Made by a program: the position numbers and the translations under genes | Origin: Pogostemon cablin | Lineage: Eukaryota > Streptophyta > Magnoliopsida > Lamiales > Lamiaceae | Length of the DNA stretch: 64,000 nucleotides | Reading direction: 5' to 3' | NCBI GenBank assembly: GCA_023678885.1 | Contig: CM042997.1 | Location: forward strand, 24,992,064-25,056,063 | Shown here: positions 33,221 to 46,670 of the stretch, piece by piece | Numbering within the stretch: the stretch's first letter is position 1 | Layout: every line of letters starts with the position of its first letter | The notes under the pieces: generated by a model | Told to the model about the DNA's origin: nothing | The model's input: only the letters and a program-made list of their open reading frames with translations | The model's database searches: none

Positions 33221-33704
33221 CTCTCTCCGCCCCGGAATAAGATATACGTTTACTTTTTGCTCGGAGATTAAGGAGTATTCCCTCCGTCCCATTCAAAGAG
33301 AGTCTATTTTCCATTTTGATTGTCACATCCAAAGGGTCCTCTTTCCTTTTTTATATACATGGGACCCATACACCCCCTCTAATACATTTAAAATATAGGG
33401 CCTACACTCCCACTAATACAACTACCCACTACACTTTAAATAATAATACTACTTAATCTACGTGTAAAAAAGTAAAAGATCCTCTTTTGACGGGACGGAG
33501 GGAATATAATATTTTAATGTATAGCGAAATGAGAGAATTAATATTTTAATGCGTAGTGGGTAGTTGTATTAGTGTAGTGTGTGGGGCCATGTGGTTATAA
33601 TAATGGTTTTGTGTGGGTCACATCAACAATAAAAGGAAATTTATACTTTGTTTTGGGACGGACCAAAATGTAAAAATGTATACCTAGTTGTGAGGCGGAG
33701 AAAG
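33221..33704. mobile_element. Stowaway MITE interrupted by a second Stowaway
   Basis: The outer ends are CTCTCTCCGCCCCGG and GAGGCGGAGAAAG. The element is split at 33275 by a complete Stowaway (33278-33504) bounded by TA. After the inner element the outer one resumes with TAATATTTTAATGTATAG, the usual internal sequence of this family. Confidence 0.65.
33278..33504. mobile_element. Stowaway MITE nested in another
   Basis: Ends TTCCCTCCGTCCC and GGGACGGAGGGAA lie between TA at 33276-33277 and 33505-33506. It belongs to the same subfamily as 23254-23474. Being inside another element, it inserted later. Confidence 0.75.
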
Positions 33705-33733
33705 TTATCATTTTTCATTATAATATAGGAGTA

Positions 33734-33959
33734 CTCCCTCCGTCCTTCCTCAATGTATTCATTTGCTTTTTGCACGTGGATTAAGGAGTATTATTATTTT
33801 ATGTGTAGTAAATAGTTGTATTAGTGGAGGGTGTGGGTCCCATATTTTATTTGTATTAGTGGAAGATGTGGGTCTCATAGTCCAAAAAGAGAAATGAATA
33901 AATTAAGGATGGACGGCCCAAAATGATAAAATGAATAGATTAACCATGAACGAAGGGAG
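33734..33959. mobile_element. Stowaway MITE
   Basis: The left end CTCCCTCCGTCC follows TA (33732-33733). The right end GAACGAAGGGAG precedes TA (33960-33961). The interior contains ATGTATTCATTTGC and a mirrored AAATGAATA. Confidence 0.7.
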
Positions 33960-34690
33960 TAATAATTATTACTCTTATTCATCTCATGAAAGTCACTCCG
34001 TAAAACAATCTCACATTTATATTAATATGTACTCTCTTTCTCTTTTTAAATTTTGTAGTAAGATTTACTTTTTCAAGATTATTAAGAAAAATATATTTTA
34101 ATTAACTTTATTGATTTTTATAAGGTAATATAGTATAAGTAACAAAAATTAAAGTGTAAAATATGTTGTATGTTGAAAAAAATGTGACAATTTTAAAATT
34201 AAATTACATTATGAGATTATTATTGTGTTGAGTACTTTTATCAAATAAAATTATTTATAATTTAATGAACCAAAAAAAAAAAAAGGTTCATGATTTAGAT
34301 GGACGAGAAAATATATTTTTTTCTTAAATCCCATTTTCGAACTTCATTCAATCGTTATGGACGGAGAGACTAAATAATTCTAAAGATATTATTTATTTTT
34401 TTAATAAATTGATTTGGTGACGTTATTAGGAGTATGAAATACTCCCTGTTATTCCATTTAGTTGACTAGATTTGCTGCAGTCTTCTGGAAACGGCTGTCA
34501 TGGAAACTCGTTAACTATATATGGTCAAAGTCACGATTAGTGATGATTGGATAAACTTTTTTTTTTCTAGACTAATGGATAAAACTCTGCACGCCAAAAT
34601 CGACACATTTTGAAAGTTAGTATTGTTTGGTATTAAATGTCATGCCTCCGTATAATTTATATATTTAAGTTTTTGAAAAAAAAAATAATA

Positions 34691-34980
34691 CTCCCTCCAT
34701 CCCGGATATTTTCACCCATTTGTACGGGCACGGAGATTAAGACGTGTTATTTTTTTAATATATAATGTTAGAAAAAGTAAGGATAAATTAGTAATTTAAA
34801 AAGAAATGGTAAATAAAGTTGTTGCCAATGATGAATAAAATGTAAAAAGTAATTAATGTTGTTGGGATTGTAAAAAGTATGTAATAAAATATTATGTATT
34901 TTTACCATTAATGAAATTGATAAAAATACGTAAGACAATCCAAAATAAAAAGTGGGTAAAAATACGTTGGACGAGGGGAG
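34691..34980. mobile_element. Stowaway MITE
   Basis: CTCCCTCCATCCCGG at the left and TTGGACGAGGGGAG at the right lie between TA dinucleotides. Length is 290 bp and it is non-coding. GATATTTTCACCC and GGGTAAAAATAC mirror each other inside the ends. Confidence 0.7.
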
Positions 34981-36735
34981 TATTTTTTTTACTAATAATA
35001 CACCATTGATGTCATACCTTAGTATAATTTATATAGTATTTAATTTTTTTAAAAAATATTTTTCTTACTCAAATATTAATACACCATCCATATTCCAGTC
35101 AACTCTTTAATTAAAAAAATAAGAATATCCTTATGAATTAAAATTGATACTCTTTAAAATAAAATATCCTATCGTTGAATACTTTGTGCAACGGGAACTT
35201 TTTCATCAAAAAATATAATATCCTTATGAATAAAATAAATATTCTTTAGATTAAAATGTCATACCGTTGAATACCTTTACACCATAATACACAACAGACC
35301 AAGACTAATTTATTTGATTAATACTTAATGATTTGACTTCACCTAAATCTGATTTACTGCTCCATTCACCATGAAAATGTTTCCTCTCTTGCTCTAAATC
35401 TAACTCATGCATACCAAATGGTCTCGTGTAAAACTATCAAATTCACCTAATGTCTAATTGATTCTGGTATTACCAATACAATCAGGGCAAAATTTCGCAT
35501 AATTCTCACAAATTGATCACAAAAATTTTACTATAACTTTTCCTCCAAAGGTATAATAGAGTATTAATTGCATATCAAAGACACATTATTTCACATCAAT
35601 CTCACTTAACTGATTTCACGATTGATATCACAAACACTTGCTCCATTTCTAAACAATCCGACAATAAAAGGGAGATAAGCTAAACGGCAGACAGTCGAGG
35701 CCAGAAAACGAGGGAATCGGGTTGTGATCCAAATACAGTTCACATATGCTGCTAGAATTGCTATTATCCTGATATGCTTCTGGAGAACAGATTAGACCAT
35801 TAAAAGCTAAAAGAAAGCAAAAGTGGTTACACCCTTTTCCCCACAGCTTTTAAGAACATGGGTTGCTGCTTATAACCAACCCATGATGACCCTCTCACTT
35901 CAAACAAAATCATGATGTTCAAATATTAATCAATCCATATGATAACTTATTTATTTGATCAACTGAGGAGCAATATATTAAAATACAGGACAGAGCATGG
36001 GTACATCTTCCACCTTTTTGGCACTACAGCTAGATGACAAAGTGAAGTGCTTGCCCAATCTAACATGAGATGGGGTGGCTGGACCCTCCCAACAGATAAT
36101 AAAGCTCAAGAATAAGATAAGAGACAGGATTCATGTATATATCACCTCTACACACAGTTACTTTCCATCTGCAAAACGGTTCCGAGTATCAAATAAATCA
36201 GAATAATCCATTTTCCGGACGTAGTCCATCTATTCTAATAAAGTATATCAGATTTATGATTGTAAGAATCAATCCACACATTTTCATGTAGTTTCATACA
36301 TGTCAGTTGGAGATGAATCATATGCATTCATATCGTGCATAATGTACTTCAATGGAGAATAACAGTTTAAAGATCAGTGCGTGAAACCCATAAATATTTC
36401 GTAATTAACATTTATAACAAGTTCGAAGAGATATTGACACAAATTATTTAATTCACATATCACAATTCTATGATACAGAACAAAGGCTTGTCACTGCAAA
36501 TAATTCATTGTATCGCGGTATACAACCCTAAGAACTTACTTTTCACAATTGTGCAATGTCTGATCAGGAATTCAGCTGACAAGACTTGAGATTAATCGAA
36601 CTTTCATCAATGGCTGCTTCACTGCACAGAACAATGCTATACAAAACTTGGGAGATCTGGCTTAGAGATACTGCCTTGTGAGACGAATAATTACCCTGAG
36701 CAATTATAATACATAAGAGGGGCATCTATTTCATC
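34981..36735. other. Intergenic DNA and 3' flank of the HAD phosphatase gene
   Basis: AT-rich near 35000-35300, with CAACGG-containing short repeats. From about 35650 composition becomes more balanced and may include 3' UTR or unrecognised sequence of the phosphatase gene. No other exon could be supported. Confidence 0.35.
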
Positions 36736-39700
36736 CTATGTCCACCCCGAGGAAGGGATTCCATGCTTTTGAAACCACTCGGGCATATGGAACCTTTCAT
36801 AGAGAACAGGTCGAACATCCTTTTGCATAGAAAGATGCTTGAGCAATGGAAGGATAACGTCCAAAAGCTGATATTTAGATAAAGAGAATTATAACAAAGA
36901 AGAATAATTAATTACAATAATTACTGAACTTTCAGCCTAATTAAGTTTAATAACAAAATTTTATTGCCTTGCAAATTGAGGGGAAGAAAAATACAACCTC
37001 AAGGAGTTGATTGTAACATCCTCAAGGGGATATTTAAACAAAAAAAATTCTCTGTGTTTATTTGGTAATTAGGCTAAACTATAAGGTAAATTTTGTTGCA
37101 TCTCATTAATATAAGTCAGATTATAGTACCTGTTCATCATGAGCTTGTCCGGGAGTAAACGGTATGCATGGAATGCCGTTTAATGGTTGCAACAAGAAAC
37201 TAAATGGGTTATTGTCGACGATAACTATTCGACAGAAGTCCTTTGACAAGCAAGATAAATCCTTTACATGTTCACGATACTCCCTGATATAAGCAAAGAA
37301 GCAGTTAAAACCATATAACTCTACTCCATGCAGGTCAAGGCTATATATACAATAGAATTGCTATATTCATTTCCTACACAGTTTTTATTTTTCTCTATTA
37401 AAGCTAGGTGGTTCCAGATACAGAAAGTGATAGCTATACGAGTTCCTGTACCCTAAGAGAAGTTAAGAAGAAAGGTTCCCTAGAAAGACTCTAGAATCTC
37501 AATTATATAGACAAAATGTAAGGAAAGGATATGTTTCATATTTCCTTCTGAACAAAAAGCTATGACATGAACTGCATATTGCAAAATTCTGTACATAAAA
37601 CCTTCCTTACAATCACCAAACATGTTCGTTAAAGGTATCCTAAATATTAGCTCAATAATATCATACATTATTGATGCATAAAAACAATGACTAACAAAAT
37701 AATATTATTCTTGTTTGTATATTCTACATGTTGAACCTAATTGAGCGTTTTAGATGCTGTGATTCAGAGAGTACTAGCATATAAAAGGAGTTGAAGATTG
37801 TTTATGGTTGTTAGACATCATTACATCCACTAAGTTATTTGCATCCAAAAACACTCTTTAAGAGTATTTCTAAAATAGTCTAAGATCATACCTAAGCCAA
37901 GTAAAATAAACAATAAATATCAAATTCACTTGGAAAACTTATCTTGCAGAAATTGTTTTCAATCATAGTTAGATTGTCGCGAGAAAAAGATAAAAATAGA
38001 GTTGGCATGGATTGAGCTAGAGTTGCTTCATTTTTCTAACACCTCATTTCTTAGTTTACATAATCTAGGTTGACCCAAGTAACCTCAATAAACAATAGAA
38101 AATGTTCGATTGTGGTTTCAGAATCATTCAATCATTACCACATCATTTTCAGAATATATTATTCACAAGATTGTCTACAATATTAAAATCCTGCCCACTA
38201 TAAATCACATTTTTACTATTCACAGATTGCAGAGCCAACAATCAAAAGTCAAGCTAAGCTCAAACCAAACATACCCTAAAAACATCTTGGGATAATGGAA
38301 AGCTATCTTTTCACATATAGTGTGCCCTTACCAACACCCCATTACCATAAAATCTAGAAAACTGTGCACTACCAGCTGCAATCCTTGAATGAAAAAGAAC
38401 CCTAAGATGCAAGAGAGAGTTGAGATTTTGTTTAATACGCAACTTACAGCCTTATTTACAGTCCAGTATGACCAACCCAACAGGCGAACTGAACTTCAAA
38501 AGTCTAATGATGTTTTGAAACCACATGCAACAGATCATAATTTTTATAGTAATATAGTCATCCCAATCACTATATAAAATGTTGTACTCTAACAGATAAC
38601 AAAATGACTTTTCACTTTTATTGACCATCCGATGTGACCATTGACCAATAATCATGTATGGTTAAAGATCATTGTTCTTCTAGGGTTAGGTCTCCAGTTG
38701 GGGTTAAATGCTAGATTAAGCCATAAGTGGAATGCAAATCAATTTTGCAAATCAGTGTAGCATGGCCCCAGAACACTAATGATGTAACAGTAAGATTCTC
38801 ATTGGTGGATACAGGATGTTGTGTATGATTTTGGTAGCAAAGCATTGCCTTTGGACTAGCAGACAGGTGCAATGAGGATTATGTACAAAAAATGGGAAAT
38901 AACCTCTAATAAGATGTCAATATTTCGGATTTAGAAACACTATAATGAAACAGAAGACCATTATTGAGGGAGCAAAGTAATCAAAGAAAAAAACACTCTC
39001 AAGATGTGGTCTCTCTTCTATGATGTTATAAAAATAATAATTTGGTTTTCATCAACTAATATGGTGGTCTTGACATTTTGAGACTATCAGATTAGATAAA
39101 ATTGAACCTTGGCAAGTCTGGAGACATTGGCAACAGTAGAAAATACAGAATACAGAAGAAATTATATCATACACCAAAATGTTGTCTATCTTAAACTAAT
39201 TGTTCCAAAATTAGTTATCATAATCCATATATTCCAGTTGGTTACCATCAATCATACAACATTAAGTGAGTAACGTCTTTCACGATCACTGGAATACTAC
39301 ATGCTAACTTGCTAAGTCTTCTTACTTTTATGTTCTTTAAGCTTTCTCACACACATATGCATGCATAAGAAGATATCATCTTAAAGAGTTACTAATTATT
39401 AACTATGGCTTGTCTAATTAAAAAGTGAAAAGAATACATGGCAGGATTGCTACATCTAACAGCAGTAGAAAATAGAAATGTAAAATCAGGAACTTGTGGT
39501 AAAATACATTGAAAAAAAATAATCCTGTGATAGACCACAATACGGCCAGAAAACGTACGTGCTGATGGTAGATGGCCGGTAAAGTCTCCGACTGAATCTA
39601 TTTTCAGCATCAATTCTATCAACAAGAGGTCTAGCATAGCCTGTAAATACATAAAAATGGCAATCAAACTTGTAAATATTATATCTAGAAAATTGCAGCT

Positions 39701-42054
39701 CAAATCAAGAGAAGCGAGGCATCATAAAGCAACAGAAAACCTTCTAGACCAGCTGTAAATAATATTAGATCAGCAAATTCACTGAGTTGTTTTAGAAACT
39801 CCTTCAGTCCAGGACGTTCAAAGACTGTTACATAGTTAATCTTCGGTTTGCCTTCAAATTCCTTGAAGTCCCAAAAATTTAGTGCAAATTAGCATCAAAT
39901 ATAGAGACTGGTTGTAGATGTTTCTATAAAGACAGAATAAGTAGCTTACTTTGTCAGAAGAGATGCATTCTAGCTCAAACCATTTAATGCCAGCTTCTGT
40001 GGCTTGATTACGTAGCATAGCTGGCAGGTTTGACGTCTCATAGGCACATACCAGAGTTTCATCCAAATCAAGAACCACCTGAACCCAATAATACGAATAT
40101 GAAAATATCAGAATGCAAACACACATTAGAAATATATTTTTTTTTATCAGAAAAGAAACATTTATATTAAATAATATGGGTAAGAGCAATTGAAGAGAAA
40201 TAATATCTGACATCCTGGATCATCTGATCATTAAATGAATTACCAATATGTCAAACATATATCCAGCACAATCACAAGATTAAGGCCAAGGAAGACGTGT
40301 ATTCTATTTTCCTCCTTTAACATCAAGTAAATCGGGGGGTAGAAAATAAAACCGGAATAACATAAAACTTTAGTACTCTTTCTAAAACATTCTCATTGTT
40401 AAATACTATATGTTAAACTAGATGAAAATAGAGATGAAGGTCCTCTACCTACTTCATAATAATCTGATTTTAAAAAATGACATTACAAATTACAAATCAC
40501 AATTAAATTGTATCCTTAATTCCTTATTCCTTCAACTTTTTATTCTTCAAGTAATATCAAGAAATGATCTATTCGTTCAAATAACCCAAGTTTCTATCTT
40601 CTTCTTCTTTTACTTTATATTTTGTTCTCTAAATTTGGCATTATTTCACTTGATTTGTTTAAATCTCTTCTTGTCATGTGCTTTCAATTTTGCTCAGCTT
40701 TGTTAAGCACTTCACCTTGAACAATGTCACAGAAATTAAGGCTAGATTACCAGCAGGAATTTCAAATCAGAACCTTTGCTACAGCTGTTGTTAAATTTCG
40801 AATCAGATTACAAATAATTGCTTAAATCTCTATACTGTACAAATGTCATCAGCTTATGGCCAATGTCCCTCACAACATATATAGTCTTAATTCATAATCA
40901 AGAAACATCCTTGCACCTCTGTATGTCTCTTGCTTCATGACATTACATTACTAATACTTCAACTTCACAATCTATAGATACGCAGAATTATGTCATGCAA
41001 CTGGACATCTAATAATAGAAGTGGCACCCTGCATAACCTCATTAAAATTTGCAGTCGCCTGCTTAAGTTATAGATGCAGTTAAGCTAGAACTAAGACGAC
41101 TAGGTGGCATGGTAAGTAAAGATACCTGCAAAAGTAAATTTCTAGTGAATACTGTGATTTCAATACAGATTAATAAAGCCATATCATCCTGATCATATAC
41201 CAATTTGGTCACACAAATCACGACCAAAATCTATCATAATCCTTTTATCCCAATCATGATATTAAAGCTTGTATGAGAATTATTTTAAGCATTTATTTTT
41301 CCTGATATAAATTTTAGCATCAAAGCAATAAGCTCCTTCTGCCAAATTTGCTCTAGAAAGAACCTAAATACAACTTAAGGAATTAAATATGACTGGTTAT
41401 AATCCTCCAATCTTATTTTCAGTTTAAACATCAGATATAACTACCAACAACATAATAACTGAATCCAATAACGTGTAATACCCCCAAACAGTAATCGAGC
41501 TTACTTTTCCGCTTAGGTAACAGTAATATAGACATATTGGATCAACAAACTTAATCAACAGCTAAAATTGCCTAGAGTCCTAAGCAAAGTCAACCATAAA
41601 TAATCAGAGTCACAGCAATCAACAATATCATTAATCACTTGTTAACCAATCATATTCAAAGACCGTAAAAGAGTGAGTAAATAGATTCAACTGAAGTTAC
41701 CGTTAGCTTTTCCGAAGGTGGAGAATCAGCCGTCCTCTCTCCACTACCAGAGACACAAACAGCAGGAGGAGCCGTTAGGCGCGGAGGAGGTGGTGCCTCT
41801 TCCGGCTCCTCCGAGAACTCCGGCAGCTCAACCACAGGCAGAGGCTTAAACTGCGGCGGCGCGTGAGGCGCAGAAGACAGAAAAGAGCCGTGACGTAAAC
41901 CAACATAGGAGAGGACCTGCGTAAACGAGGGAGTGCCACGGAGGATCTGAGCAAAGATCTGGAAGAAGAACGCTAGCCAGTTCAGGAGCGTCCTCCATAC
42001 CTGTATCGTCCGCGGCGCGTACACTTCAGCCGCCGCCAACTCCGCCATCACCAA
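36736..42054 (-). CDS. HAD-superfamily CTD/Dullard-like phosphatase (6 exons, 323 aa)
   Basis: A FCP1/SCP-type HAD phosphatase, expected to remove Ser/Thr phosphate through an aspartyl-phosphate intermediate. Exons in transcript order: 42054-41701, 40078-39950, 39861-39741, 39640-39559, 37283-37130, 36867-36736. The frame is kept throughout. Residues 15-40 are hydrophobic (RTLLNWLAFFFQIFAQIL) and look like a membrane helix. A Pro/Glu-rich linker follows. The catalytic motif LDLDETLVCAY (121-131) supplies the two Asp residues. Then come VFERPGLKEFL, LILFTAGLEGYARPLVDRID, YRPSTIS and the late motif IVDNNPFSFLLQ with its Asp residues. The end is WFQKHGIPSSGWT. Family and order match Arabidopsis At3g55960 from memory. 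A second ATG two codons in (MAEL) could equally be the start. Intron 4 (2.28 kb) and intron 1 (1.62 kb) are long. Confidence 0.92.
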
Positions 42055-44174
42055 ATTTGCCGATACTGATTATTATAATCGGACACTGTCCCCGTCTAGA
42101 CTTCGCCGGGTGGTTACCGAGGGGTTTGCTTCCGCCGCCGCGAACGGTGAGTGTGTGTGGTGTGTGTTTTTAAGGCGTCGGGGGAGGAGTGGTCAAATTG
42201 GAGGCCAAAGGCTATTGCGATCAGTGTCCAAATGCAAACAATTGAAAAGGAAATAAAATAAAGAAAGCGAGTGAGAACACGCTCTACTTTTGAGAATGGG
42301 ATAAAATTAAATGGAAAGAAATTACGTATTAATAATAATACAGTTGGAATTAATTTATAATGGTATTTATTATTGTGGAATTTTGGATTTTAGCTTTCGT
42401 TTGTTATCCTTCTCTCTTTTATTCAGCTTTTACACCAAAGTATAAAGATAAAGATATTATTAAAGAGAGTTTCTTCTTATTTTGTGTCAATCCTGTTTAT
42501 TTAAAATTTGTATAAACAATTATATATTAACATATTTTAAATTATTAAAATAAATATTAAAATTTAAAAGATGTATAATAAAACATAAATTATTAGAATT
42601 TACATAATTAATTATGTAACATGACATGATTCATATCAATGTTTGTGTATTATTAAAGCATTATTAGTGTAGATACAACAAGTGTACATCAACATGCATT
42701 TTCAAATTATGTGTAGACAACTTTGTGAGACTATTCATCAAAGTTGGTTCTTAAAGACAATGACCGCTTTTATATCATTAGAACTCTCACTCTAGATCGC
42801 TTTTTGTTATTTTTAGTAATTATCACTATTAAAAAAATATATTTCATATTTTTTAAATTATATTGTTATTAAATTATTTAACTTATAATGGGATAGGTTT
42901 AATTTATTTATTTATAGAATAAAATATAAAGGAGAAGATTCTTCACCCATCTATTTATGGAAGAGAATATTTGGAGATTCTTACAGATTGTTTAAATATA
43001 TCTTTGAATATCTTGTTTTAAGATATGAAGATTTTATTTGATGTATGTGATTGATTTATTGTTCACAAAGAAAAAAAAGCATATGACCTAACCTGATGAT
43101 CAAGAAACGCTTTAGATAGAGAGCATGGATTCATAAATCAAGATTTGATTGAAGATTTAAGGAATCAATATTTGATTAAGATCTTTTAGAGATTTGATAA
43201 TGTTCTCTCTAACTCATTTATTCTTCAATGGATAATTGATGTATTAAGATCTAGTAAGTTAGCTTTTGTGATAGCATTAGAGAGTTATTGTTCATAACTC
43301 TTTAGTTTATTGTGTTTTTATTCAGTTCCTTCGAGTGTTTTTCATGTACAAAAGAATATGATATTATAGCGCATATTTCAAAAAGGAGTTTGATCGGGAG
43401 ATCTCATTACACCCTTTGAGGGAGTTCATATGAAGTCCACATAATGACCATGTTGAACTGAAATTTTTGTATTTTTCTTGTATTTTTTTAATGAAAAAAA
43501 TCTACCTATCACGTAATTTTTTAGATAGTGCGTGTGTTTTTTCTTCCGCTGTATTCTTATGTTCACATTCTTATCTTATTCTTATCTTACATAGGAACAC
43601 GACACTAGCACATAGTATGATTTTTCAATCACTTTTTATTATAATTATTTTACTTTTTATTTATGAATTGTTAATTATTTATGAAATTATTTAATTAAAT
43701 AGTTACTCATTTTCATTTATCAATATCACTCTTTATATAATATATAATCAATTCTAATAAATTTATTAAATGAAATGGTTCGTATTTAATTACGAATATC
43801 ATTAATGCATGTACATACAACACATATACATCGTTATGTGTTTTCAAATAATGTTGACAAATACTTGGTGATAACGAAATAATTTCTAAAGATGAATATT
43901 ACATTTTTAAGAAAATTCTTACATATATCCTCGGGCATGATAAGATATTATTCTCAAATAAACATTTTTTATATAAAACAGTGGCTTTATTCTTTAGAAA
44001 ACAAAGAGTATTGTGTAAGATAAATTAGTATAACTCTTTTAAAAAGAGTAACACTTAGAAATTTTAAAAAGTATTAATCGATCTGTTAGAATTAGTTGTA
44101 CCATTTTGACGTAACGGTTTTATGTGTCATATCGATGAATGACATGAGAGAAAAAATTTTACTCTAAAAAGATA
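42055..44174. other. 5' flank of the phosphatase gene and AT-rich spacer
   Basis: The first 250 bp are the phosphatase 5' UTR and promoter; no clear TATA box was found. The remainder is AT-rich. Segments near 42660-42730 and 43805-43870 resemble each other (TACAACA...TACATC...TTTTCAAAT), suggesting decayed copies of one repeat. 42960-43450 has an LTR-like look but no defined ends. No gene is seen. Confidence 0.35.
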
Positions 44175-44344
44175 CTCCCGGGACAAAGAAGTGCATTTCT
44201 TTTTTTCACGTAAATTAAGAAATATTATTATTTTATATAAAGTGTGTAGGTATATTAGAGAGATGTGATGTGTAGTAGTGGGCCATTGGTGTACCTTTTT
44301 TACTAAAAGAGAAAAATTGTGCTATTTGGGCAGGACAGAGGGAG
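44175..44344. mobile_element. Short Stowaway MITE
   Basis: The left end CTCCCGGGACA follows TA. The right end GGACAGAGGGAG precedes TA. Length is 170 bp; it is probably an internally deleted member of the family. Confidence 0.6.
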
Positions 44345-44474
44345 TAAATATCAACTCTATGAGCAATAGTTGGAATTATTTATTCTCTTACATATCAATC
44401 ATATAATTAGTGGCACATAAGATGATATACGAAAATGATACAAATAATTTTATATGTCATTCCATAAAAAAATA

Positions 44475-44658
44475 CTCCCTCTGTCCATTTTAATGACTCA
44501 CATTTGAATTTTACATGTGAATTAAGGAGTATTATATTTAGTGGGTAGTGGTATTAGTGGATGTGTGACTCCATATTTAAATTGTATTAGTGGAAAGAGA
44601 TTTGAGACCCTTTGAAGCATATGCCTAAAATGGATCTCTTTTAAGTAGACGGAGGGAG
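44475..44658. mobile_element. Stowaway MITE
   Basis: Ends CTCCCTCTGTCC and AGACGGAGGGAG lie between TA (44473-44474 and 44659-44660). The interior is the usual GTATTAGTGGA type. Non-coding, 184 bp. Confidence 0.75.
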
Positions 44659-44660
44659 TA

Positions 44661-46670
44661 ATATTTTGAAGGAATCATAATATTAATACTTTTATGTACG
44701 ATAAGTTATTATTCTTTCGAAAACAGTAATTCTAAGATGTTCTTAAAAGTAACACTCGATATTTTAAAAAGTAATATTTTTAGAATGAGGTCGCATGCAT
44801 AGACATGCACCACGTTTCTGAATCATCGATTTTGGTTCTAGGAATTATAATCAAATCGATCCTAAGGGGGTTTCGGTTTCGATTGTGGAACCATTGGTTC
44901 TCGAATTTTTTTAAGCGTCAAACCATAAACTAAAAAAATTTTGGAATCGGAACCCAAATACGTACGGTTTCAGTTCCATATTCATCGATTCCTATTCGTA
45001 CTGCATTTTTACATACACCCACATAATTGCATGGAAACATCTATTTTAAAATGAAATATTTTTATAAGATCATCTAATAATGAGATTATTTTGTTATATT
45101 CTTAATTATTTATTATTTTTCGAGTTAATTTATTGTACATAGTTGTACAGTAACAACATATTCATATTTTGTAATGAGTCAATTATAAAATATTTTCAAT
45201 CGAATGATGACGTTATTTTTTTCTCATTCTCATCATGCTTCTCCTCACATTTCTTGTCATTGTACACTAATACAACTAGTTATTAATAAGTATACATATA
45301 TTTATTAATAAAATATTATACACTTGTTCAATAAAACTTATACACATTAAGTATAAACACAAGTTAAAATCAATCATTCTTCCAACACAATTCTCATTAT
45401 GAAAATGGATAAATTGTTCATCAATTGCAACCAAATCACTCTTTGAACACCTCAATTGTTTATTTAAAAAACATTATACACTTGTTCAATAAAACGTATA
45501 CACTTTATATTTAAACCGTATATATTAATAAACATTAATAAATATATATATGCATCCTTCACCACAATTCTCCTGTTACTCTCTCAAATTAAGAATTTGA
45601 TTCAAATCTCCTAACATTTTGTAGATTTGCTGAAAAGATTTGAATTCGTAATCTAGATTTGATGGAAGCGATTGAGGAAGGGGAAAAATCACCAGATCTC
45701 AACAGACATGGCCACATCTCGCTGGAGGCGGTTGAAGAAGAAGAAGAAGTGGCGGATTTCAACAGATGTGGCGGTGGAGGCGGTTGAAAAAGAAAAAGCG
45801 GCGGAGTTCAATAGAGAGTGCGAGAGATTGTACTTACAGAGAAGATCTGGACGAAGGCGAGAGAGATTAACTTGTAACGGCGACAGAGAAAGGCGCAACT
45901 TCTCACGGCGACAAACGTAGGACAAAGAGAAAACTGCGACGGCGATGAATGGAGGACGAAGAGAGAAAAGTGTGATGGCGAAGTAAGAGGCAGAAGTGAC
46001 GGAGGACGAAGAGAGAGATGACGGCGGCGTGAGAGATGCAGAAGTGAGAGAGCATAAAAGTGAGAAAGAGGAGCATGAAATTGGATCAAGGCTCAATAAA
46101 TGAATATGGGTTAATTTTAATTAAATACTTTGAGTCATGAGTTTGGGTCAATTCGATCGAATACTAACAATACATGTACAATAGTTTTTTTCTTATTTTC
46201 CTATGAAAATGTTACTCCATTATTATTTTTATTATAAATGTTATCTATTTTTATTTACAACTAGTTATAAAATAATTTATTCTAGGCGCTTTCCATCAGT
46301 TAATATCACTTTTTATAAAATGTGATTATTTAAAATTTGTTTTATGGAAGTCCTTCAATTTAAAACAATTCAATTATAAGTATTGTTTTATTAAAAGAGA
46401 AAGTATGAAATATTGGAGTATATATATTTTATACGTTGATAAACTCCATTCATGCATTTACTAATGGGTATTCACTATTTACCGAGAATACTCATTCATT
46501 GAGAGACGTGATTCATAATTGGAAAGAATAGCTCATTCCAAATTCATTTCAAGTTTGACATGGAACACCTTTTTAAATATATTTTTTTAAATTTATCTTT
46601 TACTTTTATATTTATCCTTATATGAACTTTGCGTGATACCGCTCACATAACACAAATTTTAAATTATATC
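44661..46670. other. Gene-free DNA with a purine-rich low-complexity block
   Basis: AT-rich except for 45660-46085, where AAG/GGCGG-rich sequence gives overlapping Lys/Arg-rich (+) and Ser/Phe-rich (-) ORFs of 82 and 135 codons. GCGGTTGAAGAAGAAG and its relatives repeat imperfectly there. No domain is recognisable and both frames look like composition artefacts. A GGTTC/CGGTTTC-rich stretch lies at 44810-45000. A dispersed ATGTTATC-type repeat lies near 46200-46330. Confidence 0.35.

Noticed and set aside
42960..43450. Possible LTR (TCAAGATTTGATTGAAG-like text)
   Set aside because: No TG...CA ends, TSD or partner copy could be found in the window.
45689..46096. 135-codon Ser/Phe-rich ORF on the - strand
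   Set aside because: Pure composition effect of GA/GGCG-rich DNA; no signal, domain or splice support.
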